Notes: generated by a model not told the origin, from the letters alone. A stretch of 64,000 nucleotides of DNA from Butyricicoccus sp. OM04-18BH (GCF_003481705.1 NZ_QULN01000005.1:6205-70204), one strand, 5' to 3'; positions 1 through 8,576 are shown, counted from the stretch's first letter. Program-made: numbers and translations.

Positions 1-1355
1 AGAACGGCAGTGCCGACATCGCCGATGCCCAGACCGTCGACAAGCAGTCGGCCGGACGGCACCGGATTGCCCAGACGGGCGGAATTCTCGCTGATCTCGA
101 CCGGACGGCCGATCTCAGTGATGAGGATGTTCTTCGGGTTCACGCCCATCTCGCGCGCCAGGCCGGCATGCTGCACGAGCATGCGGTACTCGCCGTGCAC
201 CGGAATGAAATACTTCGGCTTGCACAGGCCGAGCATGAGCTTGAGGTCCTCCTGGCAGGCGTGGCCGGAAACATGGATGGCTGCGGAGCGGTCATAGATG
301 ACCTCTGCGCCCTGTTTGTACAGCTCGTTGACCATGTTGTTGATGGACTTCTCGTTGCCCGGGATGGCGGACGCCGCGATGAGGATGCGGTCGCCGGCAT
401 TGACCTCCACCTGCTTGTGGCTGCCGTATGCCATGCGGTACAGCGCGGACATGGTCTCGCCCTGCGAGCCGGTCGATACGATGATCAGCTGGCTGCGCGC
501 GTAGCGCCTGATCTCGGAAATGTCGATCATGACCTTGCCTGTGTCCTTGAGGTAGCCGAGCTCGGTGGCGACACGCGAGATCTTCTCCATGCTTCGGCCG
601 CAGACCGCGACCTTTCGGCCTGCACGGGCCGCGATGTCGAGGATCTGCTGGAGACGGGACACGTTGGAGGCGAACGTCGCGATAATAATGCGCTGGTCGC
701 TCTCGAGGATGAACTTCTCGAGCGACTTGCCGACGATCTTCTCGCTCGGGGTGTAGCCCGGGCGCTCGACGTTGGTCGAGTCGCTCATCAGCGCGAGCAG
801 ACCCTTCTTGCCCAGCTCGCCGATGCGCACGAGGTCGATCATCTCGCCGGAGACCGGCGTCAGGTCGATCTTGAAGTCGCCCGTGTGCAGAATGGTGCCG
901 AGCGGCGTGGTGATGGCGAGCGCTACCGAATCCGCGATCGAATGATTGGTGTGGATGAACTCGATCTTGAAGCAGCCGAGCCTGATCGTATCACCGGCGC
1001 GGACATGGTTGAGCTTGACCTTCTGGGGCATCCTGTGCTCGGAGAGTTTGGTCTCGATGATGCCGCAGGTCAGACGGGTCGCATAGATCGGCGCGTTGCA
1101 TTCGCGCAGAACATACGGGATAGCGCCGATGTGGTCCTCATGGCCGTGCGTGATGACATAGCCGCGCAGCTTGTTGATGTTGCGCTTGAGGTAGGTCGTA
1201 TCCGGGATGACGAGGTCTACGCCGAGCATGTCGTCGTCCGGGAACGCGACGCCGCAGTCGATGACGACGATATCTCCGCCGTACTCGATCACAGTCATGT
1301 TCTTGCCGATCTCGTTGAGACCGCCGAGCGGTATGATCTTCAGTTTTTCTTTCAT
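1..1355 (-). CDS. rnj: Ribonuclease J (3' end outside window)
   Basis: Metallo-beta-lactamase/beta-CASP ribonuclease that degrades and matures RNA, with endo- and 5'-3' exonuclease activity in the family. About 451 residues are visible from the ATG at 1355; the frame stays open to the left edge, so the C-terminal domain is missing. The zinc motif THGHEDHIG lies at residues 69-77, with later conserved stretches such as HTGDFKID and the beta-CASP motif SGHA. A good ribosome site (AAAGGAAAG) precedes the ATG. It is monocistronic at its 5' end, with its own promoter about 180 bp upstream. The family is certain; J1 versus J2 is not. Confidence 0.95.
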   Translation of the reverse strand, partial: MKEKLKIIPLGGLNEIGKNMTVIEYGGDIVVIDCGVAFPDDDMLGVDLVIPDTTYLKRNINKLRGYVITHGHEDHIGAIPYVLRECNAPIYATRLTCGIIETKLSEHRMPQKVKLNHVRAGDTIRLGCFKIEFIHTNHSIADSVALAITTPLGTILHTGDFKIDLTPVSGEMIDLVRIGELGKKGLLALMSDSTNVERPGYTPSEKIVGKSLEKFILESDQRIIIATFASNVSRLQQILDIAARAGRKVAVCGRSMEKISRVATELGYLKDTGKVMIDISEIRRYARSQLIIVSTGSQGETMSALYRMAYGSHKQVEVNAGDRILIAASAIPGNEKSINNMVNELYKQGAEVIYDRSAAIHVSGHACQEDLKLMLGLCKPKYFIPVHGEYRMLVQHAGLAREMGVNPKNILITEIGRPVEISENSARLGNPVPSGRLLVDGLGIGDVGTAV

Positions 1356-1532
1356 AACGGTTTTATCACTTTCCTTTATCAGTCGAAATTTGTTCTCTAT
1401 TTACGCGGTATAAAGCGCCGCAAAGACAGATCTGACGTTCATCTGCCTTTTTTCAACATAATGAGATAAAATATGATGCAGGCCTGCGGACCTGTCGTCC
1501 GTCCCCACGAAATCCTGCAAACACTTATTATC

Positions 1533-1561
1533 AGCATACCACAACCCTCTGCCGCTGTAAA
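1533..1561 (-). promoter_or_regulatory. Promoter of rnj
   Basis: Minus-strand TTTACA (1556-1561), a 17-bp spacer and TATGCT (1533-1538). This would give a 5' UTR of about 170 bases before the RNase J start. No known leader motif was recognised in that UTR. Confidence 0.6.
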
Positions 1562-1619
1562 GTCTTTTTTTGAGCTGTCGCGAAACTTCGGCGCGCCGGA
1601 GGCGATGAGCGCCCTTCTT

Positions 1620-2241
1620 CTTTACCGTCAGCAGACGGCAGGCCTTCCGCCGATACAGCGGCTCGCCGCTGGAGGCGAGATTTACGCTCGAAGTGAGCGT
1701 GGACAATGGCCGTCTTCGGCGGCCGGGGGTGTCGGTGCCCACCGACAAGGGCAAAAGGGGACAGGACACCATATGGTTTCCTGTCCCCTCTTGACTCCCC
1801 TTACCTTCCTTTGGACGCGACTCCCTTCGGTCGCGCGTCTAAAAGCGAGGGGCCCACAGATGCGTTCGCTGCTCCAAGAGTACACGCTTGATCGAAGCAA
1901 AGCTTTTCGCAGCGCAAATCAAGCGCCCTGCACTGTCTGGCCGCGCACTGACAGCGCTGCGGTTTACGCAAAGTAAATTCAGGGCAGTAATGCGTCCCAA
2001 AAGCTGCCCGACGCACGGAACCGAGCCCCCGTAACCCCCGTTTAGCCGCGAATGCTCCGCTGAGCGGCTTAAAGGAAAGTTTGGGGAGTCAAGAGGGGAA
2101 AGAAAACCTTGGTTGTCTTTCCCCTTTTGCCCCCGGCCGTGGGCACGGCCTCTCCGCCGCCAGACGGCGGCAATGCCCGGTCTGCCCATCGGCAGCCACT
2201 CATCTCCTGCGGCGGCAAGGTCAACCGTCAGCTGACAGTAA
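1620..2241 (+). repeat. Family 1 dispersed repeat, copy A
   Basis: Full-length copy of a non-coding repeat found seven times in the window. It opens with the hairpin CCGTC-AGCA-GACGG, then the cagcgg/ccgctg hairpin, then GC-rich hairpin modules, a terminator-like hairpin (GGGGACAGG...CCTGTCCCC) and a core with gtttacgcaaagtaa near 1961. The right arm repeats the modules in inverse order and ends near 2241, next to the niaX terminator. Short frames run through it but are interrupted differently in each copy. Confidence 0.9.
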
Positions 2242-2278
2242 AAAAAGCTCCCACACATTCACCGGAATATGTGAGAGC
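2240..2278 (-). terminator. Terminator of niaX
   Basis: Stem between 2247 and 2278 (GCTC..CACACATT pairing with AATATGTG..GAGC) followed on the minus strand by a run of T at 2240-2246, just after the niaX stop. Confidence 0.8.
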
Positions 2279-2294
2279 CTTTGGTTTTGCAGGC

Positions 2295-2849
2295 TTACGC
2301 CTTCGTGGAGCGCGGAACAGCGAGGCTGACCGGCTTCCAGATGAGAATGGAAATCGAGTAGTCGAGCATGGAGTGGATGAGCGTGCCGAGGCCGACGAGC
2401 AGGACGACACTCGTCACAAAGCCGTTCGCCAGCTGCTCGGGCGTAAACAGCGCGCCCGACAGAAAGAACGGTGCAACGACGATCATCTCCGCCGCTGCGT
2501 GCAGCAGCGCGATCACAAAATTGAACACGGTGCTTGCGACCGGACGGTCGATGGTATCCGGGTGCTTTTTGAGGTAAAATGCGCCGAGACCGGCAAAGAC
2601 GATATGCGATGCGGCGCGCAGCGCGATGATCGCCGGAGTGGTCAGGAAAAAGCCGAGCGTCGTGCCGATGCAGACCGCGACAGCGACCGCCGGGGAAATG
2701 AACATGCCGAGGAATACGGCAACATGGCTCGCGAGCGTGAACGACATCGGGCCGAGCACGATGCGGGGCATGAACATCGGAACAACGATGCCTACCGCAC
2801 AGAGCACACCGGCGAGCACCATGTGGTACAGGCGACTGCTTTTCATCAT
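2295..2849 (-). CDS. niaX: Niacin ECF transporter S component NiaX
   Basis: A 184-residue integral membrane protein with about six hydrophobic segments, matching the small substrate-binding S components of energy-coupling factor transporters. The stretch GPMSFTLASHVAVFLGMFISP and the RAASHIVFAGLGAFYLKK region are typical of the niacin-specific NiaX family. Such proteins bind nicotinate and use a shared EcfAAT module encoded elsewhere. The neighbouring niaR repressor and a palindromic site over its promoter support the vitamin assignment. It is a single-gene transcript with its own promoter and terminator. Confidence 0.85.
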   Translation of the reverse strand: MMKSSRLYHMVLAGVLCAVGIVVPMFMPRIVLGPMSFTLASHVAVFLGMFISPAVAVAVCIGTTLGFFLTTPAIIALRAASHIVFAGLGAFYLKKHPDTIDRPVASTVFNFVIALLHAAAEMIVVAPFFLSGALFTPEQLANGFVTSVVLLVGLGTLIHSMLDYSISILIWKPVSLAVPRSTKA

Positions 2850-2894
2850 CAGGAAAACTTCCTTTCAAATTCTGTATTTTTCTTACTGGTAATG

Positions 2895-2935
2895 AGTATA
2901 CCGCAAAACCATGCACCTGTCAAGACACATGTTAA
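2895..2935 (-). promoter_or_regulatory. niaX promoter with probable NiaR operator
   Basis: Consensus minus-strand promoter: TTGACA (2918-2923), 17-bp spacer, TATACT (2895-2900). The -35 is embedded in TGTC-TT-GACA (2918-2927), the core of a wider imperfect palindrome (acatgtgtcttgacaggtgcat). A site there would block polymerase. Assigning it to NiaR is inferred from the niaR gene 0.6 kb away and from the known role of NiaR as a nicotinate-responsive repressor. Confidence 0.65.
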
Positions 2936-3041
2936 TGCGATGTAAATTTTTTTATGCGCGGCAGAAATTCACGGTTTTGTCATGACTTTCTATCCGGCCT
3001 ATGGTATATTGAAAACAGTAAATGCGAAAGGAAAGAGTGCT

Positions 3042-3419
3042 GTGATTTCCATTGATCGTTTTGAAGAGATACTGGGCGAGCTGGCCGAGGAGCTGCCTGC
3101 CGAATTCTATACCGGTCTGAACGGCGGCATCCTCATCGAGGACCGCCATCCCCTCCATCCGGCCGACCGGAACGGCGACCTGTATATCATGGGAGAATAC
3201 CGGAACGACCCGTCCACCGGACGCTGCATCGTGCTCTACTACGGCTCGTTCCGCCGCGTGTTCCGCCATCTGGACGAGGACGAGCTCCGCACCGAGATGC
3301 GCAGAGTGCTCCGCCATGAGTTCCGCCACCATGTCGAGGGCCGCGCCGGTGTGCGCGATCTGGAGGAATGGGACGCGGACCAGATCCGCGCCTATCGCGC
3401 ACGGAAGGATGCCGAATAA
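3042..3419 (+). CDS. Zincin-like metallopeptidase (DUF1025 type)
   Basis: A 125-residue cytoplasmic protein of the small minimal-zincin family (PF06262-like). The zinc motif HEFRH is at residues 92-96, followed by a second His and acidic residues typical of the family; the substrate is unknown. I start at GTG 3042, preceded by AAAGGAAAG. An in-frame ATG at 2982 is too early because the likely promoter (TGACTT, 16 bp, TATATT) overlaps it. It is divergent from niaX and convergent with niaR across a shared terminator. Confidence 0.8.
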   Translation: MISIDRFEEILGELAEELPAEFYTGLNGGILIEDRHPLHPADRNGDLYIMGEYRNDPSTGRCIVLYYGSFRRVFRHLDEDELRTEMRRVLRHEFRHHVEGRAGVRDLEEWDADQIRAYRARKDAE

Positions 3420-3425
3420 ACAGAA

Positions 3426-3472
3426 AAGCACTGCCGCACAGGTTCAGTCCCCCTGCGGCAGTGCTCTTTTTT
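3426..3472. terminator. Bidirectional terminator
   Basis: Long stem AGCACTGCCGCA / TGCGGCAGTGCT with T-runs on both sides, placed between the convergent metallopeptidase and niaR genes. Confidence 0.85.
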
Positions 3473-3999
3473 CAGTTTTCCTCTTCGAGAAGGAAGCCCT
3501 TCTCCTTCAGTCCGGCGATCACGCGGTCGAGCGTCCTTTCGTCCGGCGCGCGCACAGTATGCAGATGGATGCCGCCCGTGAGGTCGCACAGCGGCCGCGC
3601 CTTCGAGTGCTCCAGCTTGTCGCAGAAGGCATCCGCATCGTAACGCGAGAAGATATGCAGCGGCGCCGTGATCTGACCGTAGATCGAATGCTCGACCGTC
3701 ACATCGATCGCCGCGCCGCCCAGATCGACGATCGTGTACAGCTCCTCGCGCAGCCGGTCTTCATCGTGATGCGCGACGATGCGCCGTTCCGCATACGCCG
3801 GAGCGGAGGCGGCGTTTTCGAGGATATAGCCGCGCGGCGTCGCCATGACCGCCATACCGCCCGCGCGCAGCAGCGCGACATCGCCGACGATGATCTGGCG
3901 GCTGACGCCGCACCGGGCCGCGAGCGCCGTCGCGGACATCGGCCGGTCTGAGGCCGCGAGTAATTCTGTGATTTTTGTGCGCCGTTCGGCAGCATTCAT
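3472..3999 (-). CDS. niaR: Niacin-responsive repressor NiaR
   Basis: A 175-residue transcription factor. Residues 1-60 form a winged helix-turn-helix (MSATALAARCGVSRQIIVGDV), and residues 70-172 are the metal- and ligand-binding 3H domain. The 3H histidines are visible at 77-78 (AHHDEDRL), 104 (VEHSIYG) and 145/147 (GGIHLH). In the family, nicotinic acid acts as co-repressor of niacin uptake and NAD synthesis genes. The likely target here is niaX. The gene stands alone, convergent with the metallopeptidase gene. Confidence 0.92.
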   Translation of the reverse strand: MNAAERRTKITELLAASDRPMSATALAARCGVSRQIIVGDVALLRAGGMAVMATPRGYILENAASAPAYAERRIVAHHDEDRLREELYTIVDLGGAAIDVTVEHSIYGQITAPLHIFSRYDADAFCDKLEHSKARPLCDLTGGIHLHTVRAPDERTLDRVIAGLKEKGFLLEEEN

Positions 4000-4070
4000 G
4001 GTCTCTCACCATCCTTGTCTCTCTATGATAGCAAACTTGCGCCGCTGTTGCAAGCGAAAATCCGGACAAA

Positions 4071-4108
4071 CGAAAAGAGACCGCGTTTTTCGCGGTCTCT
4101 TCGATTTT
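4071..4108. terminator. Terminator of 3D-domain gene
   Basis: Stem GAAAAGAGACCGCG / CGCGGTCTCTTCG, just beyond the stop of the gene at 4112. On the minus strand the 3' arm ends in TCTTTTCG. Confidence 0.75.
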
Positions 4109-4111
4109 CTC

Positions 4112-4813
4112 TCAGCCGAGAAGGTAGACGTTTGCGTACTGGACGCCCAGCTCTTCGGCACGCTCGTGCGTGGATACGAAGATGTCGATCTTGCTGTTCT
4201 TGATCGCGCTGCCGGTGTCCTCCGCGATGAAGGTGCCGTAGCCCTCGATATAGACGCGGCTGCCGAGCGGGATGATGGACGAGTCAACAGCGATCGTGCG
4301 TCCCTCGGCCGGGGTCGCGCCGGAGGCCGTCTTGCTCGCGCCGAGTGCGCCGTTGCAGCGCTCGCACGGGCAGTAGAACGTCAGCTTGTAATTGCCGAGC
4401 GCCGTGGCGTTCGCCTTGATCGCATCGGTCGCGAGGTAGTCGGTCGAATAGCTGACCGAGCGCGCTGCGACCGGCGCGGTGATCAGAGTCGCCAGCGCTT
4501 TCGCTTCTTTCTCGGCCTTCTTTTTCGCCTCAGCGTCTGCTTTGGCCTGTGCCGCTGCCTTCGCCTCGGCCGCAGCCTTAGCCGCCGCAGCTGCCTTGGC
4601 CTGCGCTTCCGCATCCGCCTTCGCACGGGAATATGCCTTTGCCGCGTTCGTGACCTCATCCGATGTGAGTACCGTTCCGACCGAAGCATTCAGACTGGAA
4701 GAGAGTACCGCAACCGGCTGCTCCAGTGCCGCAGCGTTCGCCGCAGTCACTGCGCTGACGGTCATGACCGCCGCGATCAGCCTGGCAGCAAGCTTTCGCA
4801 AAGAAATAGACAT
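4112..4813 (-). CDS. Secreted 3D-domain protein with Ala/Lys coiled linker
   Basis: A 233-residue protein. Residues 1-28 are a signal peptide ending in AANAA. Residues 65-108 are a highly charged Ala/Lys/Glu helix (repeats of AKAAAEAKAA type). The C-terminal half is a 3D domain, a double-psi beta-barrel related to MltA/RlpA, with conserved aspartates in AVDSSIIPLG, FIAEDTG and KIDIFV. This class includes cell-wall lytic enzymes and stationary-phase proteins. CPCERCNG in the domain may form a disulfide or bind metal. Single gene with a consensus promoter 126 bp upstream. Confidence 0.85.
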   Translation of the reverse strand: MSISLRKLAARLIAAVMTVSAVTAANAAALEQPVAVLSSSLNASVGTVLTSDEVTNAAKAYSRAKADAEAQAKAAAAAKAAAEAKAAAQAKADAEAKKKAEKEAKALATLITAPVAARSVSYSTDYLATDAIKANATALGNYKLTFYCPCERCNGALGASKTASGATPAEGRTIAVDSSIIPLGSRVYIEGYGTFIAEDTGSAIKNSKIDIFVSTHERAEELGVQYANVYLLG

Positions 4814-5250
4814 TTGTGTTACACTCCTGATTTCTGGTGAAAACGTGCCGGACCATCGAGGTCCGGTGACGGCAAAATACCGTTCTGTTTTCGGGTTTGT
4901 TACCGTTCTGTCAGTGTTCTGTTTCCGAACTGTAACTTACTATACTTCACGTTTCCCCGTTTGTCAAATACTTTGACCGAATTTTGTGGATTGCGCACAA
5001 AGCTTATTCTGCACTTTCGTGAAATCTGTATGCATTCGTTCATAAAAAACTGTAATTCCCTGTCGAATGCCTTTTTTTCACATTCTGCCTGTTTTTCCGA
5101 ACAAAAACAGCGCTGCGCAGATTATCCACAGGCTGTGCATGACCCGGCGTCCGGCAGATTCCAACACTTTTCCAACGACCGAAACGACGGGAGCCGCACC
5201 TTTCGGTGCGGCTCCCTCTCTCTCTTTTTTCCTTTACGCAGCTGGCAGTT
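4814..5250 (-). promoter_or_regulatory. Promoter and leader of 3D gene; otherwise gene-free
   Basis: Consensus minus-strand promoter TTGACA (4962-4967), 17-bp spacer, TATAGT (4939-4944). The 118-base leader carries three ACAGAAC repeats and a CCGGACC/GGTCCGG hairpin near 4848-4866, with no recognised riboswitch. The stretch 4968-5190 holds nothing coding. A hairpin at 5191-5217 (GGAGCCGCACC / GGTGCGGCTCC) has a T-run on the plus strand. Confidence 0.7.
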
Positions 5251-5862
5251 TTATTTCTTCAGACGATTGATATACTCCAGAATGATGTCGGTCGAATACT
5301 CGACGCCCAGACGGCCGGCGTTGATGCACAGGTCGTAATGGTCGCACTTACCCCATACCTTGCCGGTATAGTAGTTGTAATAAGTAGAGCGCTGCTTATC
5401 CATCTTTTCGAGCGCGGCCTGCGGGGTCTTGCCCTCGATCTCATAGTCGCCGCAGGACTGAATGCGCTTTACGCGGTCCTCAATCGAGCCGTGGATGAAG
5501 AAGTCGAACCGGTTCGAGAAATCACGCAGTACATGGTCAGCGCAGCGGCCGACGATGACGCAGGAGGACCCCTCTGCCATCTCGCGGATGACGTTGGACT
5601 GTGCGAGGTAGAGCTGATCGGTCAGGCTCATGCCGTTAAGGCCGACAGAGCCGAACATGGTCAGCGAGTAAAGGAAGCTGTTGGTCGCGCGCTTGTCAAG
5701 CTGCTCGAACAGCTTTTCATCAAAACCAGTCTTTTTCGCCGCGCGCGTGATCAGCTCGCGGTCATAAAACGGAATACCAAGACGGAGCGCGAGTTTCTGG
5801 CCGATTTCACGACCGCCTGTGCCGTATTCACGGCCGATAGTAATAATCAGGTTGTTATTCAT
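5251..5862 (-). CDS. Cytidylate kinase-like protein
   Basis: A 203-residue P-loop nucleoside-monophosphate-kinase-like protein of the Cytidylate_kin2 group (PF13189). The N-terminal IGREYGTGGREIGQKLA is the P-loop region, followed by PFYDRELI and a central IVGRCADHVLRD. This group is common in Clostridia and distinct from Cmk; its true substrate is not established. It has a strong ribosome site (AAGGAGGA), its own promoter, and is divergent from the TetR gene. Confidence 0.85.
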   Translation of the reverse strand: MNNNLIITIGREYGTGGREIGQKLALRLGIPFYDRELITRAAKKTGFDEKLFEQLDKRATNSFLYSLTMFGSVGLNGMSLTDQLYLAQSNVIREMAEGSSCVIVGRCADHVLRDFSNRFDFFIHGSIEDRVKRIQSCGDYEIEGKTPQAALEKMDKQRSTYYNYYTGKVWGKCDHYDLCINAGRLGVEYSTDIILEYINRLKK

Positions 5863-5917
5863 AACGCATCCTCCTTACCGGACGAATTATACATATTGCA
5901 TAATCCTTTGTACTATT

Positions 5918-5946
5918 ACCATACATCATTTCGGCATAAATGTCAA
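5918..5946 (-). promoter_or_regulatory. Promoter of cytidylate kinase-like gene
   Basis: TTGACA (5941-5946), 17-bp spacer, TATGGT (5918-5923) on the minus strand. Confidence 0.7.
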
Positions 5947-6051
5947 TAGTCATTGTGAAATTTTTTCATGTTGCGAAATCCGCCGCTCTCCTCTCCTGCC
6001 GGAATACCGTTAATTTTCTGTGAACATTGTATGTTTTCCATCGACACGCTG

Positions 6052-6080
6052 TTGACTTCAAAACACGATGCTGATAAAAT
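6052..6080 (+). promoter_or_regulatory. Promoter of tetR-type gene
   Basis: TTGACT (6052-6057), 17-bp spacer, TAAAAT (6075-6080). It lies inside an upstream in-frame extension of the regulator, which therefore cannot be its true start. Confidence 0.7.
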
Positions 6081-6111
6081 GAAGGCATCTAATCCGGCAG
6101 GAGGCTGCGCC

Positions 6112-6717
6112 ATGCCCAAAGAGACCGTCAACCGTCGTGTACAATTCACCAAAACCGCGCTGCGCGATGCCATGATCGAGCTGATCTGCGAAAAACCGCT
6201 CACCTCGATCACAGTCAAGGATGTCTGTGCGCGCGCGGACATCAACCGCAGCACATTCTACCTGCACTACAAGGACGTGGACTCGCTGCTCGTCGCGGTC
6301 GAAGACTACGCGATCGAGTATATCCAGTCCCACTTCAAGGGGCCGGATAATGCTTTTGATGAGCTTGTCGGTTTTCTTACCTATATGAAGAACACGCCGC
6401 GCCTGCGCAATCTGTTTTTCGCGCTGGCCGGTGAACGCGGCGACCCGCGTTTTACGCGCCGTCTTCAGGAGCTCACCTTTCAAACCTTTGAGCGCAGGTG
6501 GCTTGAGCACCTGCCGAGCAGCGGTCTGGATGACGAGAAAACGCTTGTCTATTCCTACGTGCAGTCGGGTATCGTCTCGGTCTTTTATTCCTGGCTGACC
6601 GACAAAATGCCGAACATGTCGGCGGAGCAGCTGGTCTGTCTGCTCCAGAAGCTCATACTGCACGGCGTGACCGGTCTCGGCGAGGATCTGTTCCCGTTCG
6701 GCAACAGTCGGACTTGA
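6112..6717 (+). CDS. TetR/AcrR-family regulator
   Basis: A 201-residue regulator. Residues 10-60 form the TetR DNA-binding domain (LTSITVKDVCARADINRSTFYLHYKD). The rest is a helical ligand domain resembling the TetR_C group found in Firmicutes (PF14278-like). Start at ATG 6112 because AGGAGG lies 7 bases upstream and the promoter lies just before it. The next gene on the same strand encodes a MATE exporter, suggesting the regulator controls drug or metabolite efflux; the ligand is unknown. Confidence 0.85.
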   Translation: MPKETVNRRVQFTKTALRDAMIELICEKPLTSITVKDVCARADINRSTFYLHYKDVDSLLVAVEDYAIEYIQSHFKGPDNAFDELVGFLTYMKNTPRLRNLFFALAGERGDPRFTRRLQELTFQTFERRWLEHLPSSGLDDEKTLVYSYVQSGIVSVFYSWLTDKMPNMSAEQLVCLLQKLILHGVTGLGEDLFPFGNSRT

Positions 6718-6779
6718 CTTTGCCCGCTGCATCTGCTATCATAGGGTGCAGTTCGATTTCTTATATGAAATAATATACA

Positions 6780-6885
6780 TTATATATACACCGCTTTTAT
6801 CGCCGGATAAGAGCATTGGCGTCTGCCCTCCATCGTAGGCCTTTGAAGATGGAGCGCGGATGCCTTTTTATATGAAGGAGGTCTG
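6780..6885 (+). promoter_or_regulatory. Attenuator-like leader of the MATE gene
   Basis: Terminator-like hairpin: GGCGTC (6818-6823) and CTCCATC (6828-6834) pair with GATGGAG (6848-6854) and GGATGCC (6858-6864), followed by TTTTT and then the AAGGAGG ribosome site at 6875. A competing upstream hairpin pairs CGCC (6801-6804) with the same GGCG (6818-6821), and a third pairs CTTTTATC (6794-6801) with GATAAGAG (6806-6813). Mutually exclusive folds of this kind are typical of transcription attenuation. No known riboswitch class recognised. Confidence 0.55.
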
Positions 6886-6890
6886 TTCCT

Positions 6891-8183
6891 ATGCAAACCG
6901 CAGTATCCCCGGGCGAATTCCGCCGCTACGCTGCGCCGGGTGTCCTCGGCATGATCGGCATTTCATGCTACATTCTCGCGGACACCTTTTTCGTCGCCAA
7001 GGGCACCGGCTCGCTCGGCCTTGCCGCGCTCAACATCGCCATCCCGGCCTACAATCTGATGAACGGTCTCGGACTGATGGTCGGCGTGGGCGGCGCGACG
7101 CATTATTCGCTCTGCCGCGCGCAGGGCGATGCCGTCGAGGCCGACCGCACGTTCACACACACCCTGCTCCTCGGTCTCTGCATCGCGCTGCTGTTCGTGC
7201 TCACGGGGACGTTCGGCGTCGTTCCCCTGTCGCGGCTGCTCGGTGCGAACGCTGAAACGCTCGATATGACGGCCGTCTATCTGCGGCTGCTGCTGTGCTT
7301 TGCGCCCTTTTTCGTGACGAACAATGTCATGATCGCCTTCGTTCGCAATGACGGCGAGCCCGGCCGCGCGATGGCCGGCATGATCGCCGGAAGCCTGTTC
7401 AACATCGTGTTCGACTGGGTGTTCATCTTTCCGTGCGGTCTCGGCATGTTCGGCGCGGCGCTCGCGACCGGCGCATCGCCGCTCGTCAGCCTGCTCGTGC
7501 TCTCCGGCCACCTGCGCCGGCCGTCGCGCGGCTTTCATCTGCGCCGTGAACACCTGAGGCCGCGTCTGCTGCCGCGCATCTGCGCCCCCGGCCTGTCCTC
7601 GCTCGTCTCCGAGCTTGCCTCGGGCATCACGCTGCTGCTCATCAACCTCGTGCTGCTGCGCATCGCCGGAAACACGGCCGTCGCGGCCTACGGCGTGATC
7701 GCGAACCTCGCCCTCGTCGAGTCGGCCATCTTCACCGGCCTGTCCACCGGCGTACAGCCGCTCATCAGCCGAAGCGCCGAAGCCGACCGCCGCCGTCTGC
7801 TGCGCTGGACCGTCACCACCGCGCTCGCCATCTCGGCGCTGATGTACGTCCTTGTTTTCGTGTTCGCCTCCCCCATCACCGCCGTGTTCAACAGCGAGCA
7901 CGACCCGGCGCTCGCGGCCTGTGCGGTCCCCGGCCTGCGCATCTACTTCGCCGGCTTTCTCGCCGCCTGCATCAACATTATCGCGGCCGCCTACTTCAGC
8001 GCCGCCGGACAGGCCTCGCGCGGCTTTATCATCTCGCTCGTTCGCAGCATCATTGCTATCCCGCCCGTGCTGTTCGCGCTGAGCGCGCTGCTCGGCGTCA
8101 CCGGCGTCTGGCTGACCTTCCCGGCGGTCGAGGCGCTCGCCTGCGCGCTCAGTCTGCTCTTTATCCTGCGCAGTCCAAAATAA
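6891..8183 (+). CDS. MATE-family multidrug exporter
   Basis: A 430-residue polytopic membrane protein with about 12 hydrophobic segments in two homologous halves. The N-terminal RRYAAPGVLGMIGISCYILADTFFVAKGTGSLGLAALNIAIP pattern is typical of MATE transporters, which export cationic compounds using Na+ or H+ gradients. The ATG follows AAGGAGG by 9 bases. It sits downstream of a TetR gene and behind a leader with a terminator-like hairpin, so both transcriptional control and attenuation are plausible. The substrate cannot be read from sequence. Confidence 0.9.
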   Translation: MQTAVSPGEFRRYAAPGVLGMIGISCYILADTFFVAKGTGSLGLAALNIAIPAYNLMNGLGLMVGVGGATHYSLCRAQGDAVEADRTFTHTLLLGLCIALLFVLTGTFGVVPLSRLLGANAETLDMTAVYLRLLLCFAPFFVTNNVMIAFVRNDGEPGRAMAGMIAGSLFNIVFDWVFIFPCGLGMFGAALATGASPLVSLLVLSGHLRRPSRGFHLRREHLRPRLLPRICAPGLSSLVSELASGITLLLINLVLLRIAGNTAVAAYGVIANLALVESAIFTGLSTGVQPLISRSAEADRRRLLRWTVTTALAISALMYVLVFVFASPITAVFNSEHDPALAACAVPGLRIYFAGFLAACINIIAAAYFSAAGQASRGFIISLVRSIIAIPPVLFALSALLGVTGVWLTFPAVEALACALSLLFILRSPK

Positions 8184-8195
8184 CACGAAAAAAAT

Positions 8196-8224
8196 TTGCG
8201 TCCGTCCGTTTTTTGTGTTATAAT
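8196..8224 (+). promoter_or_regulatory. Promoter of rnpB
   Basis: TTGCGT (8196-8201), 17-bp spacer, TATAAT (8219-8224), ending seven bases before the RNA. Confidence 0.8.
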
Positions 8225-8231
8225 ACTCACC

Positions 8232-8561
8232 GTGACTGGTGCTGACGGTCGCGTACCTTCGGGTATGAGGAAAGTCCGGGCTGCACAGGGCAAGGATAAC
8301 GGATAACGTCCGCCGAGGGTGACCTCAGGAATAGTGCAACAGAGATATACCGCCCCGTTTCGACGGGGTAAGGGTGGAAAGGCGAGGTAAGAGCTCACCG
8401 CGCCCCATGGTAACATGGGGGGCCTGTAAACTCTATCCGCAGCAACGCCGACCGGGACCATGGTTTGCCCGACCGTCCCGACTGGCGGCTTGAGATGCAC
8501 GGTAACGTGCATTCGAGATAGATGACCGTCCACGACAGAACCCGGCTTACGCACCAGTCAT
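8232..8561 (+). ncRNA. rnpB: RNase P RNA (type A)
   Basis: Catalytic RNA that trims tRNA 5' leaders. The terminal P1 stem pairs TGACTGGTGC (8233-8242) with GCACCAGTCA (8551-8560). The universally conserved GAGGAAAGTCCGGGCT lies near 8267, and ACAGAACCCGGCTTA near 8535 closes the P4/J region. The length (330 nt) and the GGTAAGAG segment fit a bacterial type A molecule. Own promoter and terminator. Confidence 0.97.
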
Positions 8562-8576
8562 ATATACGATTCAAGA

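Noticed and set aside
168..1469. 433-codon open frame on the plus strand
   Set aside because: It is antisense to RNase J, whose motifs and codon pattern are clear; GC-rich genes produce long open shadow frames.
5122..5130. Perfect DnaA box TTATCCACA, with similar matches near 58731
   Set aside because: Single isolated boxes without a cluster, dnaA or dnaN nearby; the second overlaps a ribosome site. Not an origin.
5968..6111. Earlier start of the TetR gene
   Set aside because: The promoter TTGACT-17-TAAAAT lies inside this extension and the AGGAGG site serves ATG 6112.
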